Shown piece by piece: positions 15,794-23,876 of a stretch of 37,079 bases of DNA. The position numbers were made by a program, and so were the translations under genes. Positions within the stretch are counted from its first letter, which is position 1. Every line of letters starts with the position of its first letter. The notes under the pieces were generated by a model. It did no database searches. It had not been told where the DNA came from and was given only the letters and a program-made list of their open reading frames with translations. The stretch comes from Kiritimatiellota bacterium (GTDB taxonomy: Bacteria > Verrucomicrobiota > Lentisphaeria > Oligosphaerales > JAADHN01): contig JAADHN010000013.1 of NCBI GenBank assembly GCA_013151865.1, positions 1 through 37,079 of the forward strand, in the 5' to 3' direction.

Positions 15794-15995
15794 AACTCAC
15801 TGCACGGTTGCCGTTCAGCCTGGCAAGCCGCCGGCGTTCCAGCACGCCGGCAAAGGGTGGATTGCCGATCTTCTTCAAATAATCCGGAACGCACGCCAAC
15901 CGGCAGGCCCCGCAACATTTTTCGGACCATTCCGAACCGCTTTGCACGTAGATGGATTCATTGCCCGGAGGTGCGTGGCGGCCGCTCGGTTTCAC
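15729..15995 (-). CDS. Small cysteine-rich ORF overlapping the hydrolase stop (doubtful)
   Basis: This 88-codon frame begins with GTG, which overlaps the TGA of the upstream alpha/beta hydrolase gene as GTGA, an arrangement typical of translationally coupled genes. It encodes SEKCCGACRLACVPDYLKK, with four cysteines in 9 residues, then a basic stretch (LERRRLARLNGN). Its last 65 nt overlap the 3' end of the convergent ADP-ribosylglycohydrolase gene, and that part is low-complexity arginine/proline, like a shadow frame. I recognise no family. It may equally be a chance frame in the 200-bp gap. Confidence 0.2.
   Translation of the reverse strand: MKPSGRHAPPGNESIYVQSGSEWSEKCCGACRLACVPDYLKKIGNPPFAGVLERRRLARLNGNRAVSFNPPRPARPRNPGNRPARSRK
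15830..15851. terminator. Hairpin between convergent genes, possible bidirectional terminator
   Basis: gccggcgt (15830-15837) pairs with acgccggc (15844-15851) around a 6-nt loop, 37 bp after the stop of the ADP-ribosylglycohydrolase gene. There is no clear T-tract, so its role in termination is a guess from its position. Confidence 0.3.
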
Positions 15996-17806
15996 AGTCC
16001 GATTTCTTCATGTTCCGTGCTGACCACGGCGCCGCGGCGGTCGGTGAGGTTCAGGAACCAACAAGTGGTCTTTTTCGGGAGCAGGGCCGAAACTCGATGT
16101 GTGCCGCGGTCGAGTTCGGCAGGGAGGGCTTCCCAATTGCGGTCTTGCCATTTGCCGTCGTCCCGGGTGAAGATCAGTTCGGCTTTTTCGATGGGAACGC
16201 TGCTTTTGTACGAGGCCCACACCCGACGGCCCTCGCGGCCCTGCCCCGTCCACCGCGCCAGGGGTATGCCGCCTCGGAGGAGGGCGTCGGCGAATAGGGC
16301 GATTTCTTTCGGGCTCTGGCCGGCGCCCTGACTGTGCGGCATGCGAATGCGGACACAAAGCGTCCGCGGTCCTTTCGGGAGTCGGTACGATTTCTGCAGC
16401 GCGTTGAGTGTGTAGGCGAAGTCGTTGGTGCCGTCCACCCAGAGCATGGGCATTCGCGCCTCGGGCAGGTAGACCGAGGGGTCCCACCAACGCATCCACC
16501 GAGCGGCGCGTTCCGGGCCAAGGCTGTTGACCTGTCCGGCAAAGGCATGTTCGGTGGTGAACCCGCACCCATACACGGGGACGGCGAACCGAAAGCGTGG
16601 GTCCACGCCCGCAACAATACACGCGAGGTACCCACCCCAGGAGATTCCGGTAAGCCCGATTCGGTCCGAGTCCACGCCGGGCAGAGAGCGCAGCAGGGAA
16701 TGGGCCAGGATCACGTCCGACACGGCGTGCCACGTCCATTGGTCCGTCCGCGGCCAATCGATTTGACCGAACCCTCCCCAACCGGGCGGGCCACCGAACT
16801 TGTGGCGCGGCCGGCGACCGTGCGTTCCACCGGGGGTGCACCCGCAAGTATCCATGGCAATGGCCGCATACCCGCGTCGATTCCACAACTGCACCCATTC
16901 GGCAAAAGCCGTGCCGCCCCCGCCGTGCACCAGGACCATGCCGGGGACTTTCTTCCGACCGTCCACTGCCGGCACCCCGACCCAGGCGAAAACCCGTGTC
17001 GGTCGCCCGCGGTATGCCGGCCCTTCGAAGAAGAGGGCCTTGACTCCGTCGGCCTCGAACCCGGGCGCCGAACGAACGGCCGGCGGGCCAGACAAACGGG
17101 TCATGTCCCACATGGGACCGTCCGGGTCGGCCGGGGGCCGGGCGACGTACGCAAGGGCCGCGGCGGCGGCCTGGGTCTCGGACCGAGTCGCGACGCCCGG
17201 GGTCAGCACCACTGTGTGATCGCTCTCAGGGCCAACTGCCGCTTCCCAAACCTGCAAACCCTCCGCCGCCCACGGTCCCCAAACGCGGTCACCGCCGGTG
17301 ACATGAAGCTTGCGGTCCCCCAGAAACCACGTCGTGGTTTGCCAGGACCGACGCACGGGTGTTTTTTCATATTCACCGGCAGCGTCGGCCACGACCGCGA
17401 CAGTCGGATCGAACACCATGAGGCACAGTATCTTGTCCGCCGTGCGGTTCTTGACGTTCCATGTCACACTGCGGGCACTGAAGTCGTACCGGACCTCGGC
17501 TCGCTCGTTCCGCGCCTCGATGGCGGCGGCGCCGGACTGCGCGACGGTTTTCAGAATCAGCGGTCCGCGCTGAAACAGGTAGATGCCCCGCGGATTGCCC
17601 CGGCGGGTTCTCAGAAACTCCTTGCCGTGCACTTTCAGGCTCGTCAGGGCGCCGTCTGCGGCGACCGTGGCGGCGTAGGTTGCGGTCGTGACATGGTAGA
17701 CGTTGCCCCGGCGCGTAATGTCCACATCCCCGGCGCCCGCCGCTCCAAGCCGCATTCCCATGCAGATACCGGCCAACCCCACAAGGCTGGAAGTGCCGCG
17801 CGTCAT
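15992..17806 (-). CDS. Secreted alpha/beta hydrolase (acetyl-xylan-esterase / prolyl-oligopeptidase type)
   Basis: The protein has 604 residues with a probable signal peptide at the N-terminus (SLVGLAGICMGMRLGAAGAG). Residues about 28-230 form a beta-rich domain. The alpha/beta hydrolase domain spans about 255-520: oxyanion-loop sequence VLVHGGGGTAFAEW (291-304), nucleophile elbow LTGISWGGYLA (S389), acid loop LWVDGTNDFAY (D462, or D458) and a catalytic histidine in RMPHSQGAG (H491). A short sandwich domain closes the protein. This triad and order match secreted dienelactone-hydrolase or acetyl-xylan-esterase-like enzymes that remove esters from plant or algal glycans; peptidase activity cannot be excluded. 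ATG 17806 has GGAGG with an 8-nt spacer. The frame is open further upstream, but that part is not protein-like. Divergent from the beta-propeller gene. Confidence 0.88.
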   Translation of the reverse strand: MTRGTSSLVGLAGICMGMRLGAAGAGDVDITRRGNVYHVTTATYAATVAADGALTSLKVHGKEFLRTRRGNPRGIYLFQRGPLILKTVAQSGAAAIEARNERAEVRYDFSARSVTWNVKNRTADKILCLMVFDPTVAVVADAAGEYEKTPVRRSWQTTTWFLGDRKLHVTGGDRVWGPWAAEGLQVWEAAVGPESDHTVVLTPGVATRSETQAAAAALAYVARPPADPDGPMWDMTRLSGPPAVRSAPGFEADGVKALFFEGPAYRGRPTRVFAWVGVPAVDGRKKVPGMVLVHGGGGTAFAEWVQLWNRRGYAAIAMDTCGCTPGGTHGRRPRHKFGGPPGWGGFGQIDWPRTDQWTWHAVSDVILAHSLLRSLPGVDSDRIGLTGISWGGYLACIVAGVDPRFRFAVPVYGCGFTTEHAFAGQVNSLGPERAARWMRWWDPSVYLPEARMPMLWVDGTNDFAYTLNALQKSYRLPKGPRTLCVRIRMPHSQGAGQSPKEIALFADALLRGGIPLARWTGQGREGRRVWASYKSSVPIEKAELIFTRDDGKWQDRNWEALPAELDRGTHRVSALLPKKTTCWFLNLTDRRGAVVSTEHEEIGL

Positions 17807-18248
17807 CAGACCGTCCTCCGGTTTTTGGCTCGGACCGACACCAAGAACGGGGGGGCAAAAGAGTCTGCCTGCGCCGGCCAAAGCCATTGCGGAACCGTTT
17901 TGCCGCTTCCGAGCCGGGCGCGGGGCCTGGTTTCGGTCCGGGCCGGTTGTCATGGTCGTGCAGGACGTACCATACCCCGTGTCTCGGCATTCTCCCGCTG
18001 CGGTAAGACAATGGGGTGCGGCCTGCGGAAAACCCCGGGAGAGACGGAAACGGTTGCCGGAAACCGATTGAACGTGTACCCTTTTGACGTGCCCCGCCTG
18101 CGGGTTTCGATGCGGTCGGTTCGGGGGGACGGATGACTTGCGCCAAGGCGTGGAGAACGCGAAGCCATGCTCTTCTCGGAAAAAGCGAACGACAGGGGCC
18201 GGCCCTGCCGAAACCGCCTGAAGTGAAGGGACGGATAGGTGTATTGAC
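17807..18248. other. Divergent intergenic region (442 bp) between hydrolase and propeller genes
   Basis: Apart from the LacI-type operator cores at 18048-18069, I see TTGACG at 18084-18089 on the plus strand, but no matching -10 box at the right distance. No gene, tRNA or strong hairpin is visible. Both flanking genes are likely to start transcription from here. Confidence 0.45.
18045..18070. promoter_or_regulatory. Pair of LacI-type operator cores
   Basis: Two copies of the pattern AANCGNTT, the core shared by LacI/GalR-family operators, occur as aaacggtt (18048-18055) and aaccgatt (18062-18069). They sit in two related 13-mers, cggaaacggttgc (18045-18057) and cggaaaccgattg (18058-18070), placed directly end to end. 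The first also shows dyad symmetry (ggNaac/gttNcc). No LacI-family gene is in the window. Confidence 0.4.
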
Positions 18249-19466
18249 ATGAGTGCTGCGAGACATCAGGTGCACAAACTTCCGGTCCGACGTGTTACCC
18301 CGGAGGGAGAACACTGTTTTTTCGGCTATTACGACAAGTTTGCCACCAACACGGACGACCGTCTTTTGGCGGCGTTGCGCGTCCCGTTCATGGACCACCT
18401 GCCCGGCCCGGCGGAGCGCGTGGAAGTGGGGGTCGTGGAACTCGGCGCCTCGAAGCCCCGCTTCGTCCGCCTCGGGCACTCCGCGGCTTGGTGTTGGCAG
18501 CAGGCGAACATGTTGCAGTGGCTCCCTGAAGATCCGGGCAGGCTGTTGATTTACAACGACTTCAGAGATGGCCGGTACGTTTCGGTGGTGCGAGACGTGG
18601 AACACGGCGGTGCGGAAATCCGTGTCTTGCCAAGCCCCGTTTATACGTTGAGTCAGGTCCGTCCCGAGGCGCTTTTCCTGAACTTCTCCCGAGTTTACTC
18701 GGCCCGACCCGGGTACGGCTACCCGAACCTGCCCGACCCGAACGCCGGGACCCCGGCGCCGGCGAACGACGGGGTGTGGCGAATGGATGTGCGGTCCGGC
18801 AAGAGCGAGTTGGTGCTGTCCATTCGGCAGATGGCGGAGCTGGCGCCGCAAGGGCCTGCCGGGCCCGGGACGTTCCACTGGGTGAACCACATTCAGATCA
18901 ATCCCGGCGGCACACGCTTCGCCTGCCTGCATCGGTACCGTGCACCGGACTGCGGACGGAACTGGATCACGCGGCTGATCACTGCGGACATGGACGGCGG
19001 CAACCCACGGTTGCTGGTACCGACCCCCATGGTCTCGCACTACGACTGGTTCGACGACCGTCGCATTCTCGCCTGGGCCCGACCGGGGCCATTGCCGTCC
19101 ATGTTCTACATCATTGACGACCGCCCGCGTCCGCCCGACTGTCCTGTCCCTTTTCTGATGCCGTTCGCTCCGGACGTGTTGCGGGCGGACGGTCATTGCA
19201 GTTTTTCGCCGGACCGGCGTTTTTTCGTGAACGACACGTACCCGGGCCGGGACCGTTGTCGGACGCTGATGCTCGTGCGTCGGGCAGATCAGCTCCGAAT
19301 CGATATTGCCCGACTCTATGCACCGCCCGAAATCGACGGCGAACACCGTTGCGACCTGCATCCGAACTGGTTCCGGAACGGAAACGCGGTCTGCGTCGAT
19401 TCCGCCCACGAGGGATTCAGGGGAATCTACGTTTTGGACGTGTCGCAGATTGTCGGAGAGGATTGA
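18249..19466 (+). CDS. Cytoplasmic beta-propeller protein, oligogalacturonate-lyase (PL22)/TolB-like
   Basis: The protein has 405 residues and no signal peptide. It shows repeated blade-like segments: EHCFFGYYDKFATN near the start, LLIYNDFRDGRYVSVV, FHWVNHIQINPGGTRFAC, SHYDWFDDRRILAWA, GHCSFSPDRRFFVNDTYPG and DLHPNWFRNGNAVCVDSA. The set of conserved histidines and the H..NP..., D.HP.W pattern near blade ends recall the seven-bladed propeller of oligogalacturonate lyases and TolB-like proteins. PL22 enzymes act in the cytoplasm on short pectic oligomers, which fits the lack of an export signal. I could not confirm the metal-binding triad by alignment, so the lyase call is tentative and the fold call firmer. 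It is divergent from the secreted hydrolase and may share its control region. ATG 18249 has only a weak upstream purine run. Confidence 0.65.
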   Translation: MSAARHQVHKLPVRRVTPEGEHCFFGYYDKFATNTDDRLLAALRVPFMDHLPGPAERVEVGVVELGASKPRFVRLGHSAAWCWQQANMLQWLPEDPGRLLIYNDFRDGRYVSVVRDVEHGGAEIRVLPSPVYTLSQVRPEALFLNFSRVYSARPGYGYPNLPDPNAGTPAPANDGVWRMDVRSGKSELVLSIRQMAELAPQGPAGPGTFHWVNHIQINPGGTRFACLHRYRAPDCGRNWITRLITADMDGGNPRLLVPTPMVSHYDWFDDRRILAWARPGPLPSMFYIIDDRPRPPDCPVPFLMPFAPDVLRADGHCSFSPDRRFFVNDTYPGRDRCRTLMLVRRADQLRIDIARLYAPPEIDGEHRCDLHPNWFRNGNAVCVDSAHEGFRGIYVLDVSQIVGED

Positions 19467-19558
19467 GGCCGGTTCGTCAACCCGCGCTTTCGCCGGCACG
19501 AAGGCCGTCGGCATGCTTGAGGCACGGGAACAAGAAGGCGTCCGGTTTCCGTGCGTCG

Positions 19559-19615
19559 GCCCCGACAGTCGGCGCCCCGTGTCGAGCAAGACGCGGCGCC
19601 CCGACAGTCGGGCCG
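19559..19615. repeat. Palindromic repeat pair (gccccgacagtcgg twice)
   Basis: gccccgacagtcgg is present at 19559-19572 and 19598-19611, 39 nt apart. Each copy contains the palindrome ccgac-a-gtcgg. Between them, ggcgccccgtgtc and gacgcggcgcc are imperfect inverted copies. The block lies in the gap between the propeller and the restriction-modification gene and looks like a REP-type element. Confidence 0.55.
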
Positions 19616-19714
19616 GATGCCGATCCCGAACCCCGAGCAGTCAGGGAACGACCGGTTGCCATTCCGGAAACAGGACAGACGAAGCAGGAATCGGCTGGGG
19701 AGTACACCTCGCCT

Positions 19715-22700
19715 ATGACAACGCGGAGCAACATTCGAGTCCATGAGCTTACTTTCTGCGGCATGGTCAAGTCGTGGGCCGACACCCTGTTCGCGGCACA
19801 TCCCGAGTGGCCGTTCACCAATACATCGATCGAAGAATACGCGGGCGGCAGCCGGAAGCGACACGACCTGCGCGTCTATATCCGCGGTCGGCAGACACCC
19901 GTGCTTTGCGGTGAAGTCAAAATGCCGGGTACACCGGAAGGCCGGACGCCGTTCAGTCCGGACCTGATGCAGGATGCATTCACCAAAGCCGACCAGATTC
20001 AGTCACCCTACTTCTTCACTTGGAACGTGAATCATTTCGTCCTCTTCGACCGCGGTCGTTGGAACCGCCCCATGATCGAGCGGCGAATCTACGACTGGAA
20101 CTTGGGCCTCGATCTGACCGATCCCGGCGATTGTGTGCGCCCGGAGGTCCAGACGACGATCCGAGAACAGTTTCTCCCCGAGTTTTTCGGAATGCTGGCC
20201 GCCATCGTGGCCGGTGAAGTCGAGGAGTGGGGCAAGAAACCGGACGATATCTTCATCAATTCTCTGGAGAGCCACCTGGCCTGGCCGGTCCTGGGGACCC
20301 GGAACTACCTGGCAGAGCGGGCGGCGCAAGACCCCGCCTTCTCCCTGAAGCTGCAAGCGTGGATGGCGGAGGAAATGGAGTGGACCTTCGATCCAGAACG
20401 GGCTGACTCTTGGAGGGCTGCACTCGAGAATGCCGCGCGGACCCTCTGCTATGTCTTCTGCAACCGGGCCATTTTCTACGAAGCACTGCGGGTCCGTTAC
20501 GAGGAAGAACTTCCTCCGCTCGACATGCCGGACCACGGCGCCTTCTCGGACCCGAACCGCACGTACGGCTGTTTCCGGCGTCGTTTCGAGCAGGCAATGA
20601 CCGTCAGCGGAGACTACGAACCGGTTTTCTATCCTCAGGTCCGGGACGATTGGGGCGCCCTGGTTTTTGCCGATGAACGAGCCTGCGAAGGGTGGGAAGG
20701 ACTTCTCAGGAACCTGGCCGAGTACAATTTTCGCAAGATCCCGTATGATGTTATTGGTGGTATTTTCCAGAAACTGATTGCACCGGAGGAACGTCAGAAG
20801 TTCGGCCAGTATTTCACGAACGAAGACATCGTGGATGTGATCAATGCGTTCTGTATCCGTCGTGCCGGCGACCGGGTCCTCGACCCGGCCTGTGGTTCCG
20901 GAAGTTTTCTGGTCCGGGCCTACCATCGCAAGGCATGGCTTTCGCAGCATCGGAGCGGTGGACGGCGTCACTTGGACCGGGCCAAATCGCACGAAGAACT
21001 GCTGCGGGAGATATTCGGGTGTGACATCGCGCTGTTTGCGGCTCACCTTGCCACGCTGAATCTTGCTGCCCGGGACATCAAGGAAGACGAGAATTACCCC
21101 CTCATCGCCCGCAGGAATTTCTTTGAGGTCCCGGGGGATCGGGAGACTTTCTGTCACATCCCGGGCCTACGCGGCGAGACCGGACGCCGGGAGCAAATTC
21201 CGGTGCCGCTGCCGGAACTGGACGCAATCATCGGCAATCCGCCGTATGTGCGCCAGGAACGCATCGCCAAACGCCGGCAGATCAGGCAGGGAAAAGACGA
21301 AACCGAGGCAGCCTATAGAACACGTCTGCAGAATACAAAAGAGTACATGCAGGACCTGTGTCGCCAGCTTTGGTCGGACATCAAACCGAGCGGGCGAAGT
21401 GACCTTCACTGCTATTTCTGGCCGGTCGCGGCAGCCTTTCTGCGCGAGGGCGGTCGATTCGGGTTTCTGACTTCATCGGCCTGGCTCGATGTCGAATACG
21501 GCTTTCCGCTCCAAGGCTGGATTCTGCGCAATTTCAAGATCCTCGCGATCATTGAAAGCGTGGACGAGCCCTGGTTCCAGGATGCCCGCATCAAGACGGC
21601 CGCCACACTGCTCGAACGCTGCTCGGACCCCGGCGCCCGTGAGAAGAATGTGGTCCGGTTCGTACGCCTGCAGAAACCCCTGGCCCGGATTCTGGGCGAC
21701 CGTCCCGCCGGGGACGAAACGGCCCGCCAGCGAGCGGCCGAAAGCCTGTGCAAGCGCATTCTTGCGGCGAAAAAGAAGGTATTGAACGAATCCTACCGCA
21801 TCATCCCAATCCCCCAAATCGAGCTCTGGCGCGAGGGCGTGAGAGCGCACAGGTTGCTCAAGAAAAACGGAGAACAGACGACCACAAGAGACGAACCCGG
21901 CGAAAAAATGCTCACGCGCGAAGCCCGGGCCATGTACGACTTGCAAGCCGTATATGGCGGGGGAAAATGGGGGCGTTTCCTTCGGGCGCCCGACATTTAT
22001 TTCAGCCTGATGGAACGCTTCCGGGACCGCTTTGTGCGCTTGGGCGAAATCGCCGAGGTGCGTCGTGGGATCACCAGCGGATGTGATGCTTTTTTCATGC
22101 CGCGCGATGTTACGGGGGAGATACTGGAGAAGGTGGCGAACGGCCTTCGCTGGGTCGATGTCGGACTCATGACGCCCTGCAAACGTCGCGAGGTCGAGAC
22201 AGGCAAAGTCCGAATCGTTCGGGCCGGAGACACCACCCTGCACCCGGTCGAGACCGAATTCCTGCGCTCGGAAGTGCACAGTCTCATGCAAGTGGATCGT
22301 CCCGTCATTCGGGCCGAGGATACCGACCGTGTCGTGCTCTGGGTCGACCGCGACGTGAGCGAGTTGGGCGGTACGTATGTGGCAAGATACATCCGCTGGG
22401 GTGCACGCCAGACCTTTGCGTCAAAGAAGTCGAAAGCGGTCGCCGTGCCCGAACGTTCAACCTGTGCCGCCCGGAAGCGGTGGTATGATCTGACGAACAT
22501 GGGCGTTGGCGATGTCTTTTGGCCCATGGCCCAGCAGTACCGACACATCATTCCAGCGAACGCCGAAGGGCTGCTCTGCAATCACAACCTCTTCTTTCTC
22601 GCGGCGTACGATCCGGTCTTGCGCGCGAACGGCGTTCTCTGCGCCGTCCTGAACTCGACCCTTGTCGCCCTCTTCAAACACTTCTACGGGCGCTATGCCG

Positions 22701-23551
22701 GGACGGAAGGCAACTTAAAGACCGAAGTGGTGGATACCGTGCTCCTCGAGGTGCCCGATCCCCGCGGCGTCAGCCCCGAGCTGGCGGTCAAATTGCAGAA
22801 CGCTCTCGACAGCATGTGCCGGCGCAAGGTCACTCATCTCGTGGGCGAGTCCATGCTCAAATGTCATTCCGTAAACACCATGCGGGAACTGCTCGAACAA
22901 CCTCTCGAGATGCCCCGCGAACTCGAGCAGCCCGACCGCCGGGCATTGGACGATGCCGTGCTCGAGATGATCGGCGTGACCGATCCCGGCGAACGGCGTA
23001 TGCTGCTCGATGAACTCTACCGAGGCACTGCCTTTTACTATCGTTTTCAACGTACACTTGAAATCCAGGGCGCCCGCAATCGACAGGCATCCAATGGCAA
23101 TGGCACGAGCCCGCGGCATATCGCGGAGAGCATCTGGTCCCTCTTGGACGAAGACGAACGCGGCACGGGCTGGGTGGCTTGGGTGCGTGAGGAATACCGG
23201 CCTTTGACCAAACTCGAAATCCCTGAAGGCCGCCCGCGTCTCCTCGGTGCGGACGACATGTTCCACCCCAACACCATCGTATTCCAGGACGCCCGAACAT
23301 CCGTACAGATGGACTGCGCAAGCCCGGAGCAGGCGACATTGGTCGCGTGGCTCGCCGACGCCGGAATTCGCGGCCCGGTCGCACTCCCGACAGACGCCGC
23401 GCCCTGTGCCGCCTGTCTCGCCGAACTGCGCGAACGGTCGGCGCGCATGCGGGAACGATTCGAGAAACTCGCCCGGACCCGCACGGGGAACGATGCCCTG
23501 CGGCGAAAAGTGACTGACCTGCTCTTGCACTGGCACATACACGGTCGCTAA
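19715..23551 (+). CDS. Type IIG-like restriction-modification enzyme (PD-(D/E)xK nuclease + N6-adenine methyltransferase)
   Basis: A single 1278-residue protein. Residues about 35-115 look like a PD-(D/E)xK nuclease core: RHDLRVYI (D51), then VLCGEVKMP (E67, K69). A helical region follows. The methyltransferase starts at about residue 365 with GQYFTNEDIVDVI, motif I LDPACGSGSFLVRAY (389-403) and catalytic motif IV IIGNPPYVRQERI (506-518, NPPY 508-511), the gamma-class N6-adenine signature of the Eco57I/N6_Mtase families. The remaining 750 residues should hold the target-recognition region (with FVRLGEIAEVRRGITSGCD at about 780) and a C-terminal domain. Cutting, modification and specificity would then sit in one chain. 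No separate hsdS or hsdR gene lies nearby. ATG 19715 is followed at once by conserved-looking sequence; GGGGAG lies about 12 nt upstream. Confidence 0.87.
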   Translation: MTTRSNIRVHELTFCGMVKSWADTLFAAHPEWPFTNTSIEEYAGGSRKRHDLRVYIRGRQTPVLCGEVKMPGTPEGRTPFSPDLMQDAFTKADQIQSPYFFTWNVNHFVLFDRGRWNRPMIERRIYDWNLGLDLTDPGDCVRPEVQTTIREQFLPEFFGMLAAIVAGEVEEWGKKPDDIFINSLESHLAWPVLGTRNYLAERAAQDPAFSLKLQAWMAEEMEWTFDPERADSWRAALENAARTLCYVFCNRAIFYEALRVRYEEELPPLDMPDHGAFSDPNRTYGCFRRRFEQAMTVSGDYEPVFYPQVRDDWGALVFADERACEGWEGLLRNLAEYNFRKIPYDVIGGIFQKLIAPEERQKFGQYFTNEDIVDVINAFCIRRAGDRVLDPACGSGSFLVRAYHRKAWLSQHRSGGRRHLDRAKSHEELLREIFGCDIALFAAHLATLNLAARDIKEDENYPLIARRNFFEVPGDRETFCHIPGLRGETGRREQIPVPLPELDAIIGNPPYVRQERIAKRRQIRQGKDETEAAYRTRLQNTKEYMQDLCRQLWSDIKPSGRSDLHCYFWPVAAAFLREGGRFGFLTSSAWLDVEYGFPLQGWILRNFKILAIIESVDEPWFQDARIKTAATLLERCSDPGAREKNVVRFVRLQKPLARILGDRPAGDETARQRAAESLCKRILAAKKKVLNESYRIIPIPQIELWREGVRAHRLLKKNGEQTTTRDEPGEKMLTREARAMYDLQAVYGGGKWGRFLRAPDIYFSLMERFRDRFVRLGEIAEVRRGITSGCDAFFMPRDVTGEILEKVANGLRWVDVGLMTPCKRREVETGKVRIVRAGDTTLHPVETEFLRSEVHSLMQVDRPVIRAEDTDRVVLWVDRDVSELGGTYVARYIRWGARQTFASKKSKAVAVPERSTCAARKRWYDLTNMGVGDVFWPMAQQYRHIIPANAEGLLCNHNLFFLAAYDPVLRANGVLCAVLNSTLVALFKHFYGRYAGTEGNLKTEVVDTVLLEVPDPRGVSPELAVKLQNALDSMCRRKVTHLVGESMLKCHSVNTMRELLEQPLEMPRELEQPDRRALDDAVLEMIGVTDPGERRMLLDELYRGTAFYYRFQRTLEIQGARNRQASNGNGTSPRHIAESIWSLLDEDERGTGWVAWVREEYRPLTKLEIPEGRPRLLGADDMFHPNTIVFQDARTSVQMDCASPEQATLVAWLADAGIRGPVALPTDAAPCAACLAELRERSARMRERFEKLARTRTGNDALRRKVTDLLLHWHIHGR

Positions 23552-23876
23552 CCCGGCGGGGCGCTTGTCCCCTGCCCCCGACACGGGCCGCCCCAGTTGG
23601 GTTTCGGCATCTGTCCGGGGGTAGAAACTCAGACGCGGAGGGGCCGTTCCGACAGGATGCCCGAGACATAATTCCACGTGGGCGTTTCGGCGTGGATGAA
23701 AGGCGCCGGAAGGTTGTGCTTCGTGTTGGGCGGGGACCGCACAGGCACGCTCGCGGCAATCTGTTGTGAATCACAGTGGAAACGCGAGGCACGAGACATC
23801 GGTGCAGGTCGACGCGATGAAAGTGACCGAGTCGAAGCAATCGCCTCGGAATCATCACGAAAAATGAGACATCCGC
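23552..23876. other. Gap of 325 bp between the restriction-modification and GT4 genes
   Basis: I see no gene, strong hairpin with T-tract, or clear promoter. A short dyad (ccacg/cgtgg, about 23673-23695) is the only local structure. Open frames through it are shadows. Confidence 0.45.

Noticed and set aside
17807-18250. N-terminal extension of the alpha/beta hydrolase to 18250
   Set aside because: Not protein-like, and GGAGG with a signal peptide marks the start at 17806.
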